Shown in pieces: positions 1 through 11,893 of a DNA stretch of 64,000 bases. A program made the position numbers and the translations under genes. The notes beneath the pieces were generated by a model. It was not told the origin of the DNA, made no database searches, and saw only the letters and a list, made by a program, of their open reading frames with translations. Numbering within the stretch: the first letter of the stretch is position 1; each line of letters opens with the position of its first letter. The stretch is from Symsagittifera roscoffensis (Eukaryota; Xenacoelomorpha; Acoela; Convolutidae). Where the stretch lies: contig NC_087063.1 in the NCBI RefSeq assembly GCF_963678635.1, positions 13,213,006 to 13,277,005 on the forward strand, written 5' to 3'.

Positions 1-24
1 ATCAATAAAAAAAATCAACAGTAG

Positions 25-475
25 ATGCAGTTTTTGATGTTAACGAGACCATTTCGAAAAGTTTACCAGCTAAAGATATCAGCATGTACCTTAATTGATT
101 TGTCCAAAGCATTTGATACCGTTAATTCCTCAATTCTTCTTGAAAAATGTTTTCGATATGGATTCCCAATTCACGAATTTCTGAACTCATACATTGAAAA
201 CAGATACCAATGTTGATAATGAAAAGCAGTTATCACAGAAACGTTCGATAGTGTGTGGGGTGCCCCAAGCTTCGGTGCTTGGTCCCTTACTTTTTCTGGT
301 AGATGTGAACGAACTTCCTGAAGTATGTACCAATTACAAAATAAATGTTTTCGCATATGACACAACATTGTTTGGAACTGTTGAAGATGAAGGTAAGTCA
401 ATGCCCGACGAATTACAGCGTATTTCGTTATGGATGGAGAGCAATAAGCTTGCAGTAAATGAAGGTAAAAGTTAA
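25..475 (+). pseudogene. Decayed LINE (non-LTR) reverse transcriptase fragment
   Basis: Two open stretches in different frames (25-216 and 194-475) together cover the middle of a non-LTR retrotransposon reverse transcriptase. The first carries the LIDLSKAFDTVN block (RT motif A) and an N-terminal palm region. The second carries GVPQASVLGPLLF (motif B; intact elements usually have GVPQGSVLGP) and FAYDTTLFG where the catalytic FADD box is expected, so one catalytic aspartate is replaced by tyrosine. The frame change near position 200 and the altered FADD box show an inactive copy. The pattern is jockey/CR1/RTE-like, but I cannot choose a clade. No endonuclease domain is visible, and the 5' end is cut by the window edge or truncated. 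Confidence 0.85.
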
Positions 476-639
476 GTTCTCCAATTCAAGCCAAAATTAA
501 ACTGCAAAATCTAATTGAACAGCAAAAATTAGAGCATTAGAACTAACAAATGAAATGAAATATCTAGATTAGTTATGTTTAAAAAAAAGTACATGTCTCG
601 GCTCGTGTTACGAAAAGCTTAAGTTTTTTGTAAGCAAGC

Positions 640-1235
640 ACAAAATTTTGTAAGCAAGTTTTTTCTCAAACTGATTTGACTTTTGAAATAACTTGAAATT
701 TTTGAAAGGTTCACAGCTTTAAAAGCTTGTTTAGAAAAACTTTAAGCTTTTCGCAAACTAATTCGGTTTATGTAATAACTTGAATTAAGTCAATTTTTAT
801 AGCTTAAAAAGCTTGCTTAGAAAAACTTAAATTTCTCGCGAACCGTTTCAGTCTATGAAATAACTTGGAACAAATCAAAGTTTCATGGCTTGAATAGCTT
901 GCATTAATGGCTTGAATTAACTTGGAACAAATCAAAGTTTCATGGCTTGAATAGCTTTCCGGAAACTGATTCCGTCTATAAAATAGCTCGAAATACTTTG
1001 AAATTTTCAGCTGAAAAAGCCTGCCCAAAAAAGTTTCGCTGTTTTTGCGAATTGATTCGCTCTAGGAAACAACTTGAAAAAATTCAATTTTTCATCACTT
1101 GAATAGCTTCCACAGCAAAATCAAAATTTTTAGTATCCGATTTGCCTCATAAAACATTTGGAAATGTTCTAAGTTTCATAGCTTGCTTAGAAAAACTGCA
1201 ACTTTTTGGGAACCGATTCGTTAATTTTTTTGCGA
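640..1235. repeat. Degenerate tandem array, period about 85 bp
   Basis: About six or seven diverged units share the cores AGCTTGCTTAGAAAAACTT and GAAATAACTTGGAACAAATC. Two short neighbouring stretches (about 861-902 and 924-956) are near-identical direct repeats. No coding potential is visible. The stretch 476-640 holds nothing recognisable. Confidence 0.6.
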
Positions 1236-1399
1236 GCCAATTGATTATTGGTGGCGGGCTTGCTATTATCAACTGAAACTAAAACCGATAACAAAAGTTA
1301 GCGAAGTTTAGTTTTGTGTAGTTTTATTTGTTTATGAGCACAACTCCCGTTTCTAACTGGACCAAAATTCAAGCAACAATTTGGGTCATTATCTCTGTA

Positions 1400-2134
1400 A
1401 GGCGTAAATAGTATTGTAGTTTGAGAGCATATCTTATAGTCTGAGATGAGATCCATACTGTTTGCAGACACTGTTCTGTGGGGTTCCCCAAAGAACATGA
1501 AGGTGCAAGGGCGCTTCACTTCTGGAATTTTGGCCCTGTAATTTTCACAAGCCACCAGAGCACACATTTTGGAGTTTCCAGCCGCTTCGATGAGGCGGGG
1601 TCGTACTTAATGGTTCCCGAGTTCCTGAACTTCAAGGTGTCACAAGTGATCTGCGATTGACTTGGACAAAATGCCAGAAGAGAAGCGCGCTTGCAGTGTA
1701 TGACAAGAAATTGATGAACGAATCAAAGAATTATTTTAAGCGCTGATTAATGGCGATGTAAACGATGAAGAAGCGGGACAAGAGGTTAATATGGACGGTA
1801 AGTGTGAACCGATGGTCCACGTCGTTTCACAAGATCCGAAGTCTGATCTGAAGGAAACCATTATATTTGCGCAACGTGACACAGATGGAAGTGACAATAA
1901 CCCAAAATTAAACAGCCTCCTCCCACCCCACCCCGAAGAGTGCAGGTCCGAAAAGCGCTATGGAGAGTGCAGATCCGAAGTCTGATCCGAAGGAAACTAT
2001 TATCACGAAGAACGGAGAGTTACCCCAAAGTTGAACAGCCTCCCCCGTTCAGCCTCGAGAGTGCAGATCTGAAGAGTGCTGAAGAGAGGTATGGAGAAGA
2101 TCCGAAGGAAACTAATATTTCGAAGAACGGATAG
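1400..2134 (+). pseudogene. Broken coding remnant with internal repeats, upstream of the SET-like pseudogene
   Basis: From about 1655 one frame reads like a real protein (DLDKMPEEKRACSV, QEIDERIKELF, ALINGDVNDEEAGQEV), but it is broken by an in-frame TGA and TAA at the joins between those pieces. It then runs open through 1791-1985. The tail (about 1825-2125) contains three imperfect copies of a motif built around AAGATCCGAAG...GAAGGAAAC, giving Lys/Glu-rich repeats. Composition is richer in G+C than the flanks, as for the pseudogene that begins at about 2643, so the two may be parts of one former gene. I do not recognise the family. The stops make an intact gene unlikely unless they fall in introns. 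Confidence 0.5.
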
Positions 2135-2155
2135 TTAGCCCGAAGTGAAAAAGCA

Positions 2156-2176
2156 CCCCCCCCCCCCCCCCCCCCC
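2156..2176. repeat. Poly-C run of 21 bases
   Basis: An uninterrupted homopolymer of C, seen directly. The length should be treated as approximate because such runs are error-prone in sequencing. Confidence 0.9.
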
Positions 2177-2642
2177 GAGAGAACAAAGCGTCAGTAAAAG
2201 CGACAGCAGCAGCAGCAGACCTGAAAAATAGTTACCATGTCACAAAGCTCAATTGTGTCGCAATTAGTTTGTTCTTTTGATGGTTTGGAGTAATAAAGAA
2301 TTAAAAGAATATACTGAAGAATCTACTAATTAAAAACGGAATTAAAACATTTTGACCTGAACGAGATAATTGTTTTAAGGCCAGCTTCTGGCTTTTAAGA
2401 TGTGCTAAATTATTTGAGACCAACTTTTGTGACTCAAATTCAAGTTAATTTTGGTGAAAAAGCAATTTAGTGCTTTGCCTGAAGATCGTCAGCTAAAGAT
2501 CACAATTAACAAAGTTTAATACCCAATTTCCACAATTAAGGGTAGATATTGTTGGAACAGTTTCATCATGTGTTTAATTTTGTGTATTTTGTTCGCAAAT
2601 AACCATACTCTTAAAACCAACCTTACTTTAAAACTTTCTTTT

Positions 2643-4095
2643 GTTTAGATCACATGAGTCGTCCAACCCGAAAGTGCATCAAAATTGACGCCAGTCGAAC
2701 TCGTTTCGAAAGAGATGGCTTCAAATCTCAGGCAAGGAAGTTCCTGTATTCTGATGACGACAGGAAGATTTATGCGGTGGGCGCGGAAGATGGAGGACAA
2801 GGCCTCTTCACGAGGAGGAAACTACAGGCTGTGGAGTTCGTGTGTGCCTACCGGGGAAAGCCGCTGCTGAAAAAGGAATACGAAAAATTGAAAGCAACAG
2901 GGAAGAATGCGTACTGTTTCACTGATGGCAAGAACCTGTTGATTGATGCCATTGGCCCACTCAACAGTGGGAAGGCTGGTTCGACAACCACGGGGATCCG
3001 ATTGTACTTGTGAGGCGGATCTACCACAATGGCATGAGCCATATTGTTTAAAAAACCAGCAGAGAGGTGCCGAAAGACCAGGAGCTCTGCTACGGTTACG
3101 GGGACACGTTAGCGCCATAGAGAGTAGTGAAATTGCCCGGCATCAAAATGCCAACGACTTTGCCCTCGCCTCCACCATCGCCTCCGCCGCTAGTGTCACG
3201 ACCCGAATTGTCAGAAAAGGATTGCAGCCCGCTTGAAGCAGAAGCGGAGGTCCAAGGGGAGGGGCTTGCCATCAGTGAAACGGACTCGGAAGTATCAGAA
3301 GACTGGCCAGAACCAGTACAGCTAGAGCGGCACTTTCTTATCTGTGATTTCCCTCTCTATAAGAGGGATGGCCTCAACATTAGTTTTCCTCCGGCTAGAA
3401 ATAGAGGTTATCATTTTTCAGGAACATCGACACACACAGGATGGGAGACACAGGAGGAACCAGAGATACTGGAGGAACCGAGAAGCATGAGTTGGTAGGC
3501 GTTGCCCCATGTTTGTTTTGCGATTTTCCAATTGAATATTGCCAGCAAATGGTGGAAAACCAGATGGAGTGTTCAGTGGGGCCATGGAAGGGTGTCACCC
3601 AAATGCACCAAGGGAAGAAAGTGCACTCTTTCATCCATTGGAAGGAATGCATAGTCTGTTGCAACAAAAACTACTTCATGGGTATGCGAAAGCATCTCAA
3701 TGAAACACACGAGAAGCAACCAATTCCCGGCCAGACTTACATCATATACACGTGGGAGGAAGATCAATACCATAATCTCCAGGGATGTAGAAGAGAACGA
3801 TATGATGAGATCCCCTAGAACAGTATTCCCAATCAACCAGCTATGGAACCAAGAAATCGACAACCCAATCAGTATACGGAAGCGAAGGCGATCGCCATCA
3901 TCAAGCAGCTATGGTTCAAATGAAAGCTTGGGGATTGAAGTAACTAACCGAAATCAGCGGAGGACAAACAAATGTGAATTTTGCAACGAAAGCTTCAAGT
4001 GGCACGCATCCGTCATGCGGCACTTAACAAAAACATTGTGTGCAGGACAAGAAAATTGTGAACTTTTATCAAAAGCGTCACCTCATGAAGATTAA
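2643..4095 (+). pseudogene. SET-domain plus C2H2 zinc-finger gene, frameshifted (probable pseudogene)
   Basis: Begins after an acceptor-like TTTGTTTAG at 2648; the first ATG is 2654. The N-terminal part has the start of a SET/PR methyltransferase domain: GQGLFTRR, FVCAYRGKPL and YCFTDGKNLLIDA. The frame then shifts near 2975. In the new frame GWFDNHGDPIVLVRR follows, an in-frame TAA lies in TTGTTTAAAAAA near 3048, and the SET C-terminal block ELCYGYGD comes next. After another stop comes a Pro/Ser/Glu linker, then in further frames two or three zinc-finger-like units (CLFC; CIVC...H...H; CEFC...H...C). The order SET then zinc fingers recalls PRDM-type proteins, which are chromatin or transcription regulators. 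Several shifts sit at short homopolymers, so base-call errors or unmapped introns are alternatives to true decay. Confidence 0.72.
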
Positions 4096-4785
4096 CGGCG
4101 TGACAAAATAAAGTTTCTTGGTGTCAAATGCAAAGAGCCAGTAAATAAGAACAGTTTTTAAAGATAATCTAACCCATCGAGCTTTTTTTTTGAAGTCCAC
4201 CTTTCTTCCAAGCTCAGCTGTATCACCCGTGCTTGAGACGACAAAAACTGGGAGCTCGATCCCAGTTGAGATTTTTTTGCAAATTGAAAGTTTTCGGCTA
4301 GTTTAGACAATTGTTTGTCTGCTTATTTTTCGACCAAGTTCCCACAGAAAGGATTTGAAAAAATTCGGCTTCTTTCTAGCATCCTTAAAGTTTTTTTTGC
4401 AAAATTCAAATAGTGGAGTTAATTTTGTTCCGGATATTTTGGTATTTTGTTGCAATTTTTAAAATTTTTTGACAAAAATTACTTTTTATTGACAAAAACG
4501 ATTTTTTGACAAAAATGATCCCATACTTGTTGTATCGCAAGTGGTTTAAAGCTCAGCTTTGCCTCTGTATTCGAAACTAAATTTAGGCCCTATATTTTTT
4601 GTCTCTAAGTTGTCTCGAAGGGTTATCAAGCCTAAATCAGTTGTTTTTTGAATAGCGGTGCAAATTTCGCCAGAAAATGGCTAGTAGGAAATCACCATCT
4701 TGGAAATTTTTAAGCTCAAGAAATTTTGAAACTTTGCTTCGATGGCAAAGAAGGAATTTCTCCTTAACTTTGAATCAATGTTAGT
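4096..4785. other. Non-coding, with one SINE-type 3' hairpin tail
   Basis: AT-rich sequence with no gene seen. At about 4527-4568 is a copy of the recurring tail TATCGCAAGTGGTT..AAGCTCAGCTTTGCCTCTGT, the 3' hairpin motif shared by several dispersed elements in this window. Confidence 0.5.
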
Positions 4786-5170
4786 CAGTTGGTTAATAAG
4801 CAAGGGTTTTGCAACCGGGTAGTAGAGTTTTCCTCTGAAGAGCTTCGTTTACAGAAGTTGCTTGTAAAATTGTTGAAAGGTCTTTCAACTTACTTAGGCT
4901 TTCGGTTAGCAAGCGTTATCAAACTGGAATTCAGACTTTCGGGTTAACAACTTTATATAGACAATATAGACTTTGTTGAACAGAATAACTTGCATCTTGG
5001 TTCATAATAATTTCAAACTTCTATGCGTTCGCGGCCAACGAATATGCCTGGTGGGTTGAAGGTCCTGGGTTCGAATCTGACCGCGACCTGTTTTTTTTTC
5101 AAACGGCAAGTTATTTGTCTGCTTATCAGTTGTCGGCTTCGTTGTCACATCTTGAAGTCGTTTTTCTTGC
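4785..5170 (+). mobile_element. tRNA-derived SINE, family B
   Basis: Contains the family-B head (AGCAAGGGTTTTGCAACCGG and AGCAAGCGTTATCAAACTGG, then GGTTAACAACTT). A tRNA-like module at about 5028-5090 follows, with a Pol III B-box (GGTTCGAATC), and then a T-run and the family tail containing TTATCAGTTGTCGGCTTCG. Related copies occur at 14.93, 16.59, 28.8, 35.5 and 39.6 kb. The tRNA arms do not pair well enough for a working tRNA. Confidence 0.65.
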
Positions 5171-5449
5171 TGCGCGCATATTTTTAAGGTTGCTTTTAGT
5201 TTTTGATTTACTCCTACAATTTGTAATATTTTTTACCTTGACTTTGTATTCCTTTGTTTTTTTTTGTTTTGCTAAAAAAGTTCCTCGGCCCAAATTTTTT
5301 CGGCCTTTTTTATCGACTTATTGGCTAGATTTTGGGTCCTTTAGAACTCCCGTCAGCACTTTTCAAGTTGGTTGTATGTTTACCAATCGGTTTGTTGAAA
5401 TTTTTTTTCGATATGGATAATTTTTTCCAAAGCTATCGGAACTTTGTTA

Positions 5450-6610
5450 GTTTTTCTCAGAAAATTCTACTGATTTCAAAAAAAGGGTATCAACTGAAAG
5501 AAAAATAGAGCCTGCATGCTCGCCTATTGTATTTTTTTACTTGATCCCGCTGTCTACAGCCTTCGATAAAGTCTATGGGGGATTATTTGACCCATAAATC
5601 TGATTTTTTGTTTCTCGAAAATTACACCTATCAAGTCTGAGTTTTTGGTTTAAAGAGCAAGGTTTTAAAACTCTCCTTGCATAAGCGGTTATGTCCGATT
5701 TTTTTTCAAAAACAAAGTTATGGCCCTATGGATAGTCAAATTTTTGATTTTGATCCTTTTTTGAATCATTTTGACTTTTCTCGAAAAATAATCTCAAATC
5801 TATTATCGTGGGTTCAGTGAAAATAACGGGACGTAAAAGCTCCCCTGCATCAACGGCCACTCACAAAGTTTGTAGACAAAAGTTATCACCCTCGGAAAAG
5901 TCAAATATATGATTTTTTGACCGTTTTTGAAACCTTTTTTGAATATTCTCGAAAACTACCCTGCCATATCTGAAATTTTGGGTTGAATTCAAAAAACGGG
6001 CTAATGGAAGCTTCTTTATTTTTGTATTTGCTCCCAAGTCTTTCTGACATCAAAAAATACGTCCCTCGGAAAAGTCACAATTTCGACTTTTTGACCGTGT
6101 TTTTGAAAGTTTTTGATTTTTCTCAAGAACTACTACCTCCAAAGCGAATATTTTGGGTTCAATAGAAATAAGAGGTTGCGTGATTCCATTCTGCATGAGC
6201 GGCTACGCCCTAATTTTTTCACACGAAAAGCTATGATTCTCGGAAATATCAATTTTCGATTTATTGACCGTTTTTTTGGACTTTTCTCGCTAACTATCCT
6301 GCCAAATCTGTTATCATAACAACAGGTTGTTGAAAGCCTATATTCATAATTGACTATGCCCAATTTGCTTAAGAAGAGAGTAACGACCTTCAAACAAGTC
6401 AAAAATTTCTGGAAATTTGGCTTTACGCGAAAACTACCGGATTAATTCTCAGGTTGTGTTCAATCGAGAAACCCAGTTTTGGGATTCTTCTTTGCTTAAA
6501 CGGCCACATCTTGCTGCTTGCAGGAAAAAAATCTTGGATTTTGGAAATCTTTTTGACCGTTTTTAGAATTTCGATTGTTTTTAGAAGCTTTTTGAGTTTC
6601 AAAATTTACA
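5450..6610. repeat. Diverged satellite-like array, unit about 130-140 bp
   Basis: About eight diverged units share CTCGGAAAAGTCAAAT, GATTTTTTGACCGTTTTT, TTTTCTCGAAAACTACC and CTCCCCTGCAT..GCGGCTACGCCC in that order. Related arrays lie at 10.12-10.56 kb and 29.28-30.11 kb. Short open frames within it follow the repeats and are not genes. Confidence 0.7.
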
Positions 6611-6862
6611 ATCAAATCTGAATGAGAAGTTCAACGGAAGAAACCGGTTGCCATAAATGTCATCTCATTGAGAAACTTGATTATCTCAATTTTTTTTCAT
6701 TCTTCCCACATATTATAGTATTTTATTGTGAAACAACTAAGGTTTTGGGCAAAGTCCAACGTTTGAAATCACATATTTCGTGCCGGATTAGTGTAGCAAA
6801 TTGGTTCAATACTAAATTTTCGACCTCCCTCTTCAAATGGGCACGTAGTTTTTTTCGCAGGT

Positions 6863-7091
6863 TGGCAGCAAAACTAGGTATAATCAACAGTTTAATTAGA
6901 GAGCGATAAAAGAGTAGTAAATCAATTTCTATATATGGAAACTTAACCGCCTGTTGAGATCTGATCTCGTGATATGACATCGCGCGATATCGCGTGACAT
7001 CGTGCGGTACCCAATCAAGTTCTTAGTTTGAACCAAAAAGTGGGAAGTGACTTCTCTTTAAAGTGAGAGGTCATTTCTCCGAAACTTAACA
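6863..7091 (-). repeat. 3' LTR of the gag-only element
   Basis: Left copy of the direct repeat. It shares with the right copy the internal blocks ACTAGGTATAATCAACAG, GCCTGTTGAGATCTGATC and ACCAAAAAGTGGGAAG, with small indels, including an extra GCGCGATATC in this copy. Confidence 0.8.
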
Positions 7092-7106
7092 CTCCTCCTT
7101 TCAAAA
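7092..7106 (-). other. Probable polypurine tract
   Basis: Pyrimidine-rich on the plus strand directly beside the LTR edge, i.e. GAAAGGAGGAG on the coding strand just before the 3' LTR, where plus-strand DNA priming occurs in LTR elements. Confidence 0.55.
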
Positions 7107-7165
7107 TAAGTACTACATCATAGCGTAAACTAGTCTGGAGGTTCAGTTTTACCATGTCCCATTTA

Positions 7166-8690
7166 TCACTTTTTTTCTCCGAGCTCAAATATCCTGATCA
7201 ATTTACCTGCTCTGCTTTCAAACTTCCTACTCTCCCTTATCTTTGAAACCAACTTCATGTCTATACTCTTAAACTTCTTAACCTCGCATAAGTTTCTCGA
7301 CTCCTCCTTACCTCGTTCATCTAATGACGTTTTAGTTTTTGGATGGGCTCTCGACTCATTTTTCAGCTCAACCTCTTTCATTATATGATCATCATTTATC
7401 ATCAAGTTCTCATTTTGCTTTCTAAAATTTTCAGTCTTCTCTTCTGTCTCTCTGCAAAAATAAGTCTTATTGACTCTGAACTCTGAAGAATTGTTTTCCA
7501 CTTTATCAACACTTATTTTTTCGTGATTTCTAAATCCTATTTTTTCCAAATAAAAAGATTTCCTAGCTCACTAAGTGGATAAACGGTCCCACTTCCTTGC
7601 TCAATACATGACTTAATCCAAAAACTACTTTAGCTCCTCCTCTAGTAAGTTTTGAGACGGACACTAATTTTTCTGAGTTTTCTGGTACATAGAAACAATC
7701 GCTCATTGAAACTTTTTCGAATTTCCTTGAGAATCTTTCACAAAAAACTCAACTCTTCCTTTACCTAAGACCTTAGAGTCCGTTTTGTTAGCGTTTTCAA
7801 CAGTTTCGCTAAAATTCTGGTCCAGCTCAACAAATAAATTCCTATCTTTTATCACAATGCAAGCTGGTCGTCTCTCCCGCTTTTTCTCTCAAAGTCCTTC
7901 TCACAACCCCTAGCTATGTGTCCTATTTCTATGCACCTGAAACATTCACTAGATGCCTGGTTGACCTTATTCACTAACTTAGATCTACAATGAGCTGCTA
8001 TGTGTCCTGTCTTTTTGCACCTGAAACATGTTTTTGTTCTAGAAATAAACGAATGTTCAGTCTCCTCCTCCTCATTCCTATGATCATTTTCAAGTCATTT
8101 TCAAGTTGAACAAGTCTTTCTTAATTTCGTTCAATTTCTAATCATCTTTGCTAATTAAACCAAAGTAGAAAAGGTATTGAACGCTTTTGGTAGGCCTTTA
8201 AGAATGATTGACACAAACATCTTTTCACTTAGACCCTCGTCGACTTCATCTAAATTATACTGCAACTCTTCAGCTCTAGTGATATAATCGACTACGCTCT
8301 CATTAGCTATCATTCTTATTGAAGTTAAATCTGAAATCAATTGCTGAAGTCTCGGTATCTCGGCGCTTTTGAACTTGAACCTTTTGCACAAAATTTCCCA
8401 AGCCTTACTTCTCTTGCCTTTATAGGGTCTTAAAAACAAAACAGAATTTTTGTATAAACATCGGACCAACTCATACCATACATGCAATTTTTTTCACCTA
8501 AAATTTCTCTCCCTTTTCTTACAAATGACTCTATCTGTTCTACAATAGCATTATTTCTAACATTGGGTGCAAAATCTTTCTCATCTACTTCTCTATTGAT
8601 AACTTTAGTCAGTTTAAGATGAAAAATTCTAGCCTCAAATTGCTCTGCGAAGTACAAAAAATCTTCTTTTCCTGAAAACACTTATCTCTC
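7166..8690 (-). pseudogene. Retrotransposon gag (UBN2/copia-type capsid plus two CCHC knuckles), frameshifted
   Basis: Three open pieces on the minus strand: 8681-8430, 8487-8155 (a different frame) and 7549-7166. The middle piece has the copia-type gag signature AWEILCKRF, LQQLISDLTSIRM, SVVDYITRAEELQYNL and ILKGLPKAFNTF. Downstream are two zinc knuckles, CFRCKKTGHIAAHC (8028-7987) and CFRCIEIGHIARGC (7944-7903), typical of nucleic-acid-binding nucleocapsid. The distal part is Lys/Glu-rich. The frame change between the first two pieces and stops around the knuckles indicate a damaged copy. No protease, RT or integrase follows. Confidence 0.85.
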
Positions 8691-9130
8691 TGACTTAGTT
8701 TTTTTTCACCTAAACCGTTTTGCTCTGAACAAATACCTCGAACTTTTGTTCCGCGCACTTTTCAATGACAAAAGTTCAGTCTATATTATAGCAGCAAACA
8801 TATCGCAGCGCATAATATAAAATCATGTATCTCATTACCTGAGTCTTATCCAAAACCTAACGTTAAGCGTACTGAATAACACGTTAGCAATTTAGCAAAG
8901 CTAAGCTTACTTCACAGACTTCAAACATAGCAATATATATTAGCAAAATAGAAATTTTGGAGTGTTTTCTTTTGTGGAACTTCTATTCATTAAATCAGGT
9001 TCGAGTTCAGATCTCGCAGCGACGGGTTACAATCCCCCCAAGCAACAACAATTATCTACAAATTTATAAAACACCACATCAATTGAGTTTATCAAATTGA
9101 ACAGTTTGTCAGTTTCTATCTATCACTTTT

Positions 9131-9131
9131 T

Positions 9132-9169
<38 letters not shown>

Positions 9170-9177
9170 TGTGTGTA
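9131..9177. repeat. Microsatellite (CT)n(GT)n
   Basis: TCTCTCTC... passing directly into GTGTGTGT..., inside the gag-only LTR element. Confidence 0.95.
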
Positions 9178-9454
9178 TCTCTTTCTCTCATGTGCTTCTT
9201 TCAGCTTTCCTTGTGACTCCAGACTTCACTGATCACTGAATTGTCTCAATGCTGTCTCAATGACTCTTTGTATTGCTCTGTTGTCTATCTGCCAGTTCAC
9301 TATCTTCTTTGTGACTTTTTCCTCGGTGGTCTTTTTTGTGACTATAAACTGTGTCAACAATTTACAGCTTGCTCTCTCAAATTTTTTTGTTTAGTCAGTC
9401 AATCTTGACCTCTGACACGTATTTTAGCAGCTGGGCCCATAAACTTTTACAGCT

Positions 9455-9662
9455 TGGCAGTAAAACTAGGTATAATCAACAGTTTAATTAGAGAGCGATC
9501 AACTTCTCTATATATATGGAAAGTTAACCGCCTGTTGAGATCTGATCTCGTGATATGACATCGCGTGACATCGTGCGATATCCAATCAAGTTCTTATTTT
9601 GAACCAAAAAGTGGGAAGATACTTCTCTATAAAGTGAGAGGTCCTTTCTCCGAAACTGAACA
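9455..9662 (-). repeat. 5' LTR of the gag-only element
   Basis: Right copy of the direct repeat, closely matching 6863-7091 and carrying the same TG/CA termini. Confidence 0.8.
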
Positions 9663-11890
9663 GTTTTTTCTTTAGACATATGAAAATTTCTATTCACCTA
9701 GTTTTTTTTGAACTTGTGTTTTTTTGTTTGTGTTGTATCGCAAGTGGTTCGAAGCTACGATTTGCTTCTCTGTATTAAATTCAAATTGAACGTACATGTT
9801 GCCAAGTGGAAACCCATGCTTGAAACCTAAAGGGCAGTTGTTGGAGTCCAGTGGACACCTGTTTTTTTTTGTAAACTGGAAATGTGGATTACTTCAGTCA
9901 GCATAAAATTCTAAGATTCTTGCGACTTGTTTTTGCAACTTTTTTTTGAAATTTTATGGCTTGTCGATCATCTGACACCGATTGTATTTATTCAGTTTAA
10001 TATAGCAAGAGTTTTTAGGCTTCGCTTCTGCCGTGTGTTAAAAATAGTGATCTTGCCTGAAGCAAATGACCTTTCAAAATTTTTAGTTTTCAAAAGTTTT
10101 TTTTTTACATTTTAATTAAAGAATGATAGACCAGTTCTTGATTTGCGAATTTCCGAACTTCTTCACTGCATTACGCCCTTTTTATGTAAAAAAAGCTATA
10201 GCCTTCGGGAAGTCAAGTTTGTTCATTTTTGGGACCAAGTTTTGGCCAAATCTGAGATTGGGGGCTCAGTCAATGGAACTGGTTGCGAAAAGGTTTGTGC
10301 AAAAGCTGCATTTCCTTAATTTCTGTATGAAAATTGCTATGCCCTTTGAAAAATCAGTTCTCTAAAATTTACACCGTTTTTGCAATTTTTGTAAGTTTCT
10401 TTCTCAAAAACTACCCTGCCAAATCTGATAATGAGTTCACTCAAAAAAGTGGGAATTAGGTTCTCTCCTATATCAGTGGGTTGGATTGAGGGCATAGGTT
10501 GAGACCTATTTTCAAAGTTTTGGAATTTTAAGCTCAACATTTTTTTATAATTGCAGTTTGTTTATCGCTAAAGATGTGGTTATTCCGAATTTTTCACCTT
10601 AGAATGCCGTCCGGTAAGTGAATTTTTTAAGTATCTTTTAATGCTATTTTTCCACTTAATTTTTCAAAAAATCTGTTTCCTTTTTTTCTATTCCCTTTTT
10701 TGTAATGCAATATTTCTTGTAATGCAATGCTCCGCCTCACCTCTGTGTTGAAAATGTGGCCAAAATTAGGTTCACGGCAATTTTTTTATTTATTATTTTG
10801 AACATTTGCGCTATATTGTCTTAATTAGTGAAGGAGTGAGATGCAGCTTGAATCTGAGCAAGTAAAACATCATGTTGTTGTGCATTTTTATCCGTTGTCA
10901 CTCAAGGTCAGCCTGAAAACAATCATACTCTGACAATTTTTCTACCAACAAATTTTTTTACGCTAACAATTTTTTTTTCATGAATGTTTGGAGTTTCTTT
11001 GGTTTGCTGTTGTCCTTATCTGCAGCTATGCAAAACTGAATCAGAAATTTTGATGTAACCGATTTTAGATAGGACCGTTCATGAAGCACTATACTTTTTC
11101 CTCGGAAACAATTTTTCACACATCAGTAGTAAATGAGCTTGCTTTATCATTGATCCTTAACCAGTTCTAGACACTTCGAAAAAGTTGTGAAAATGTTTGG
11201 GATATTTTGACTTAATTTTGTTTGATTTTGCTCTGAGATATTGAAAACTGGGAATCAAAAGTAGTTAATTGTGATAATTTTTGTGATAAGTTAAACAACC
11301 ATCTGGGATAATTTGGTACAGGATAGACTGGATTAGTGTGGATTAGTATGGAGGAAATTTGTATATCGGATATATCAGCATAGGGTATATTGATATAGGA
11401 TAGGTTGGCATAGGATAGATAGTAGTGCCACGATTAAATTTATAGAAAGGCAACTGAGAAAAACATCGGATCAAGCCAGCATCCACCCCCTTTAAGCGGT
11501 CTTGGAGGGCGGATGTAAGCACTCAGAGTTGAGAATTTCATGCAGCGTTAAGGAACTTAATTCTAAATTAAAGGATGGGCGGAGATGTTTTACTTAGATC
11601 AATGGGGGTATTGGATGTTAACTTGGACTAACTGTTTATATGTACTGCTAAATGGGATTCTAACTTTCAGAAAATACCTTACATTGAATGTGGGTACATG
11701 AATGGACGTTGAACTGAGAAAATTGAGGAAGAAGTTGCGAGGGATAGATAGACTGGAGACACACAGCAGCCTGACAGCTGATGAGCAGAACAAACTATCA
11801 CTCAGACCCCAACTGCAACATAGGATGGCACAGTTTGTCAATCAAATCAAACAGTAAGCAATGCACTAGCTGTTGCGTGGTTACGTAGCA
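9663..11890. other. Non-coding repeats
   Basis: At about 9731-9776 is a copy of the recurring 3' hairpin tail (GTTGTATCGCAAGTGGTTCG...CTCTGT). At 10120-10560 is a short stretch of the 130-140-bp satellite. The rest is AT-rich, with a small tandem of GGATA/ATATAGGATAG-like motifs near 11370-11420. No gene recognised. Confidence 0.5.
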
Positions 11891-11893
11891 GTA

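Larger units (their letters stand above)
6863..9662 (-). mobile_element. Gag-only (non-autonomous) LTR retrotransposon, copia-like gag
   Basis: Two direct repeats of about 210-230 bp (6863-7091 and 9455-9662) match closely. Each begins TGGCAG and ends AACA on the plus strand, so they have TG...CA ends. Between them the minus strand carries a gag with two CCHC zinc knuckles and no reverse transcriptase or integrase. A purine tract (GAAAGGAGGAG on the minus strand) abuts the 7091 edge, which fits a polypurine tract next to the 3' LTR. I see no clear target-site duplication or primer-binding site. At 2.8 kb this is far shorter than a full copia element, so it would depend on proteins of another element. 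Confidence 0.82.

Noticed and set aside
5115-5420. 101-residue hydrophobic frame
   Set aside because: Starts in a SINE tail and runs through T-rich sequence; Phe/Leu content follows base composition.
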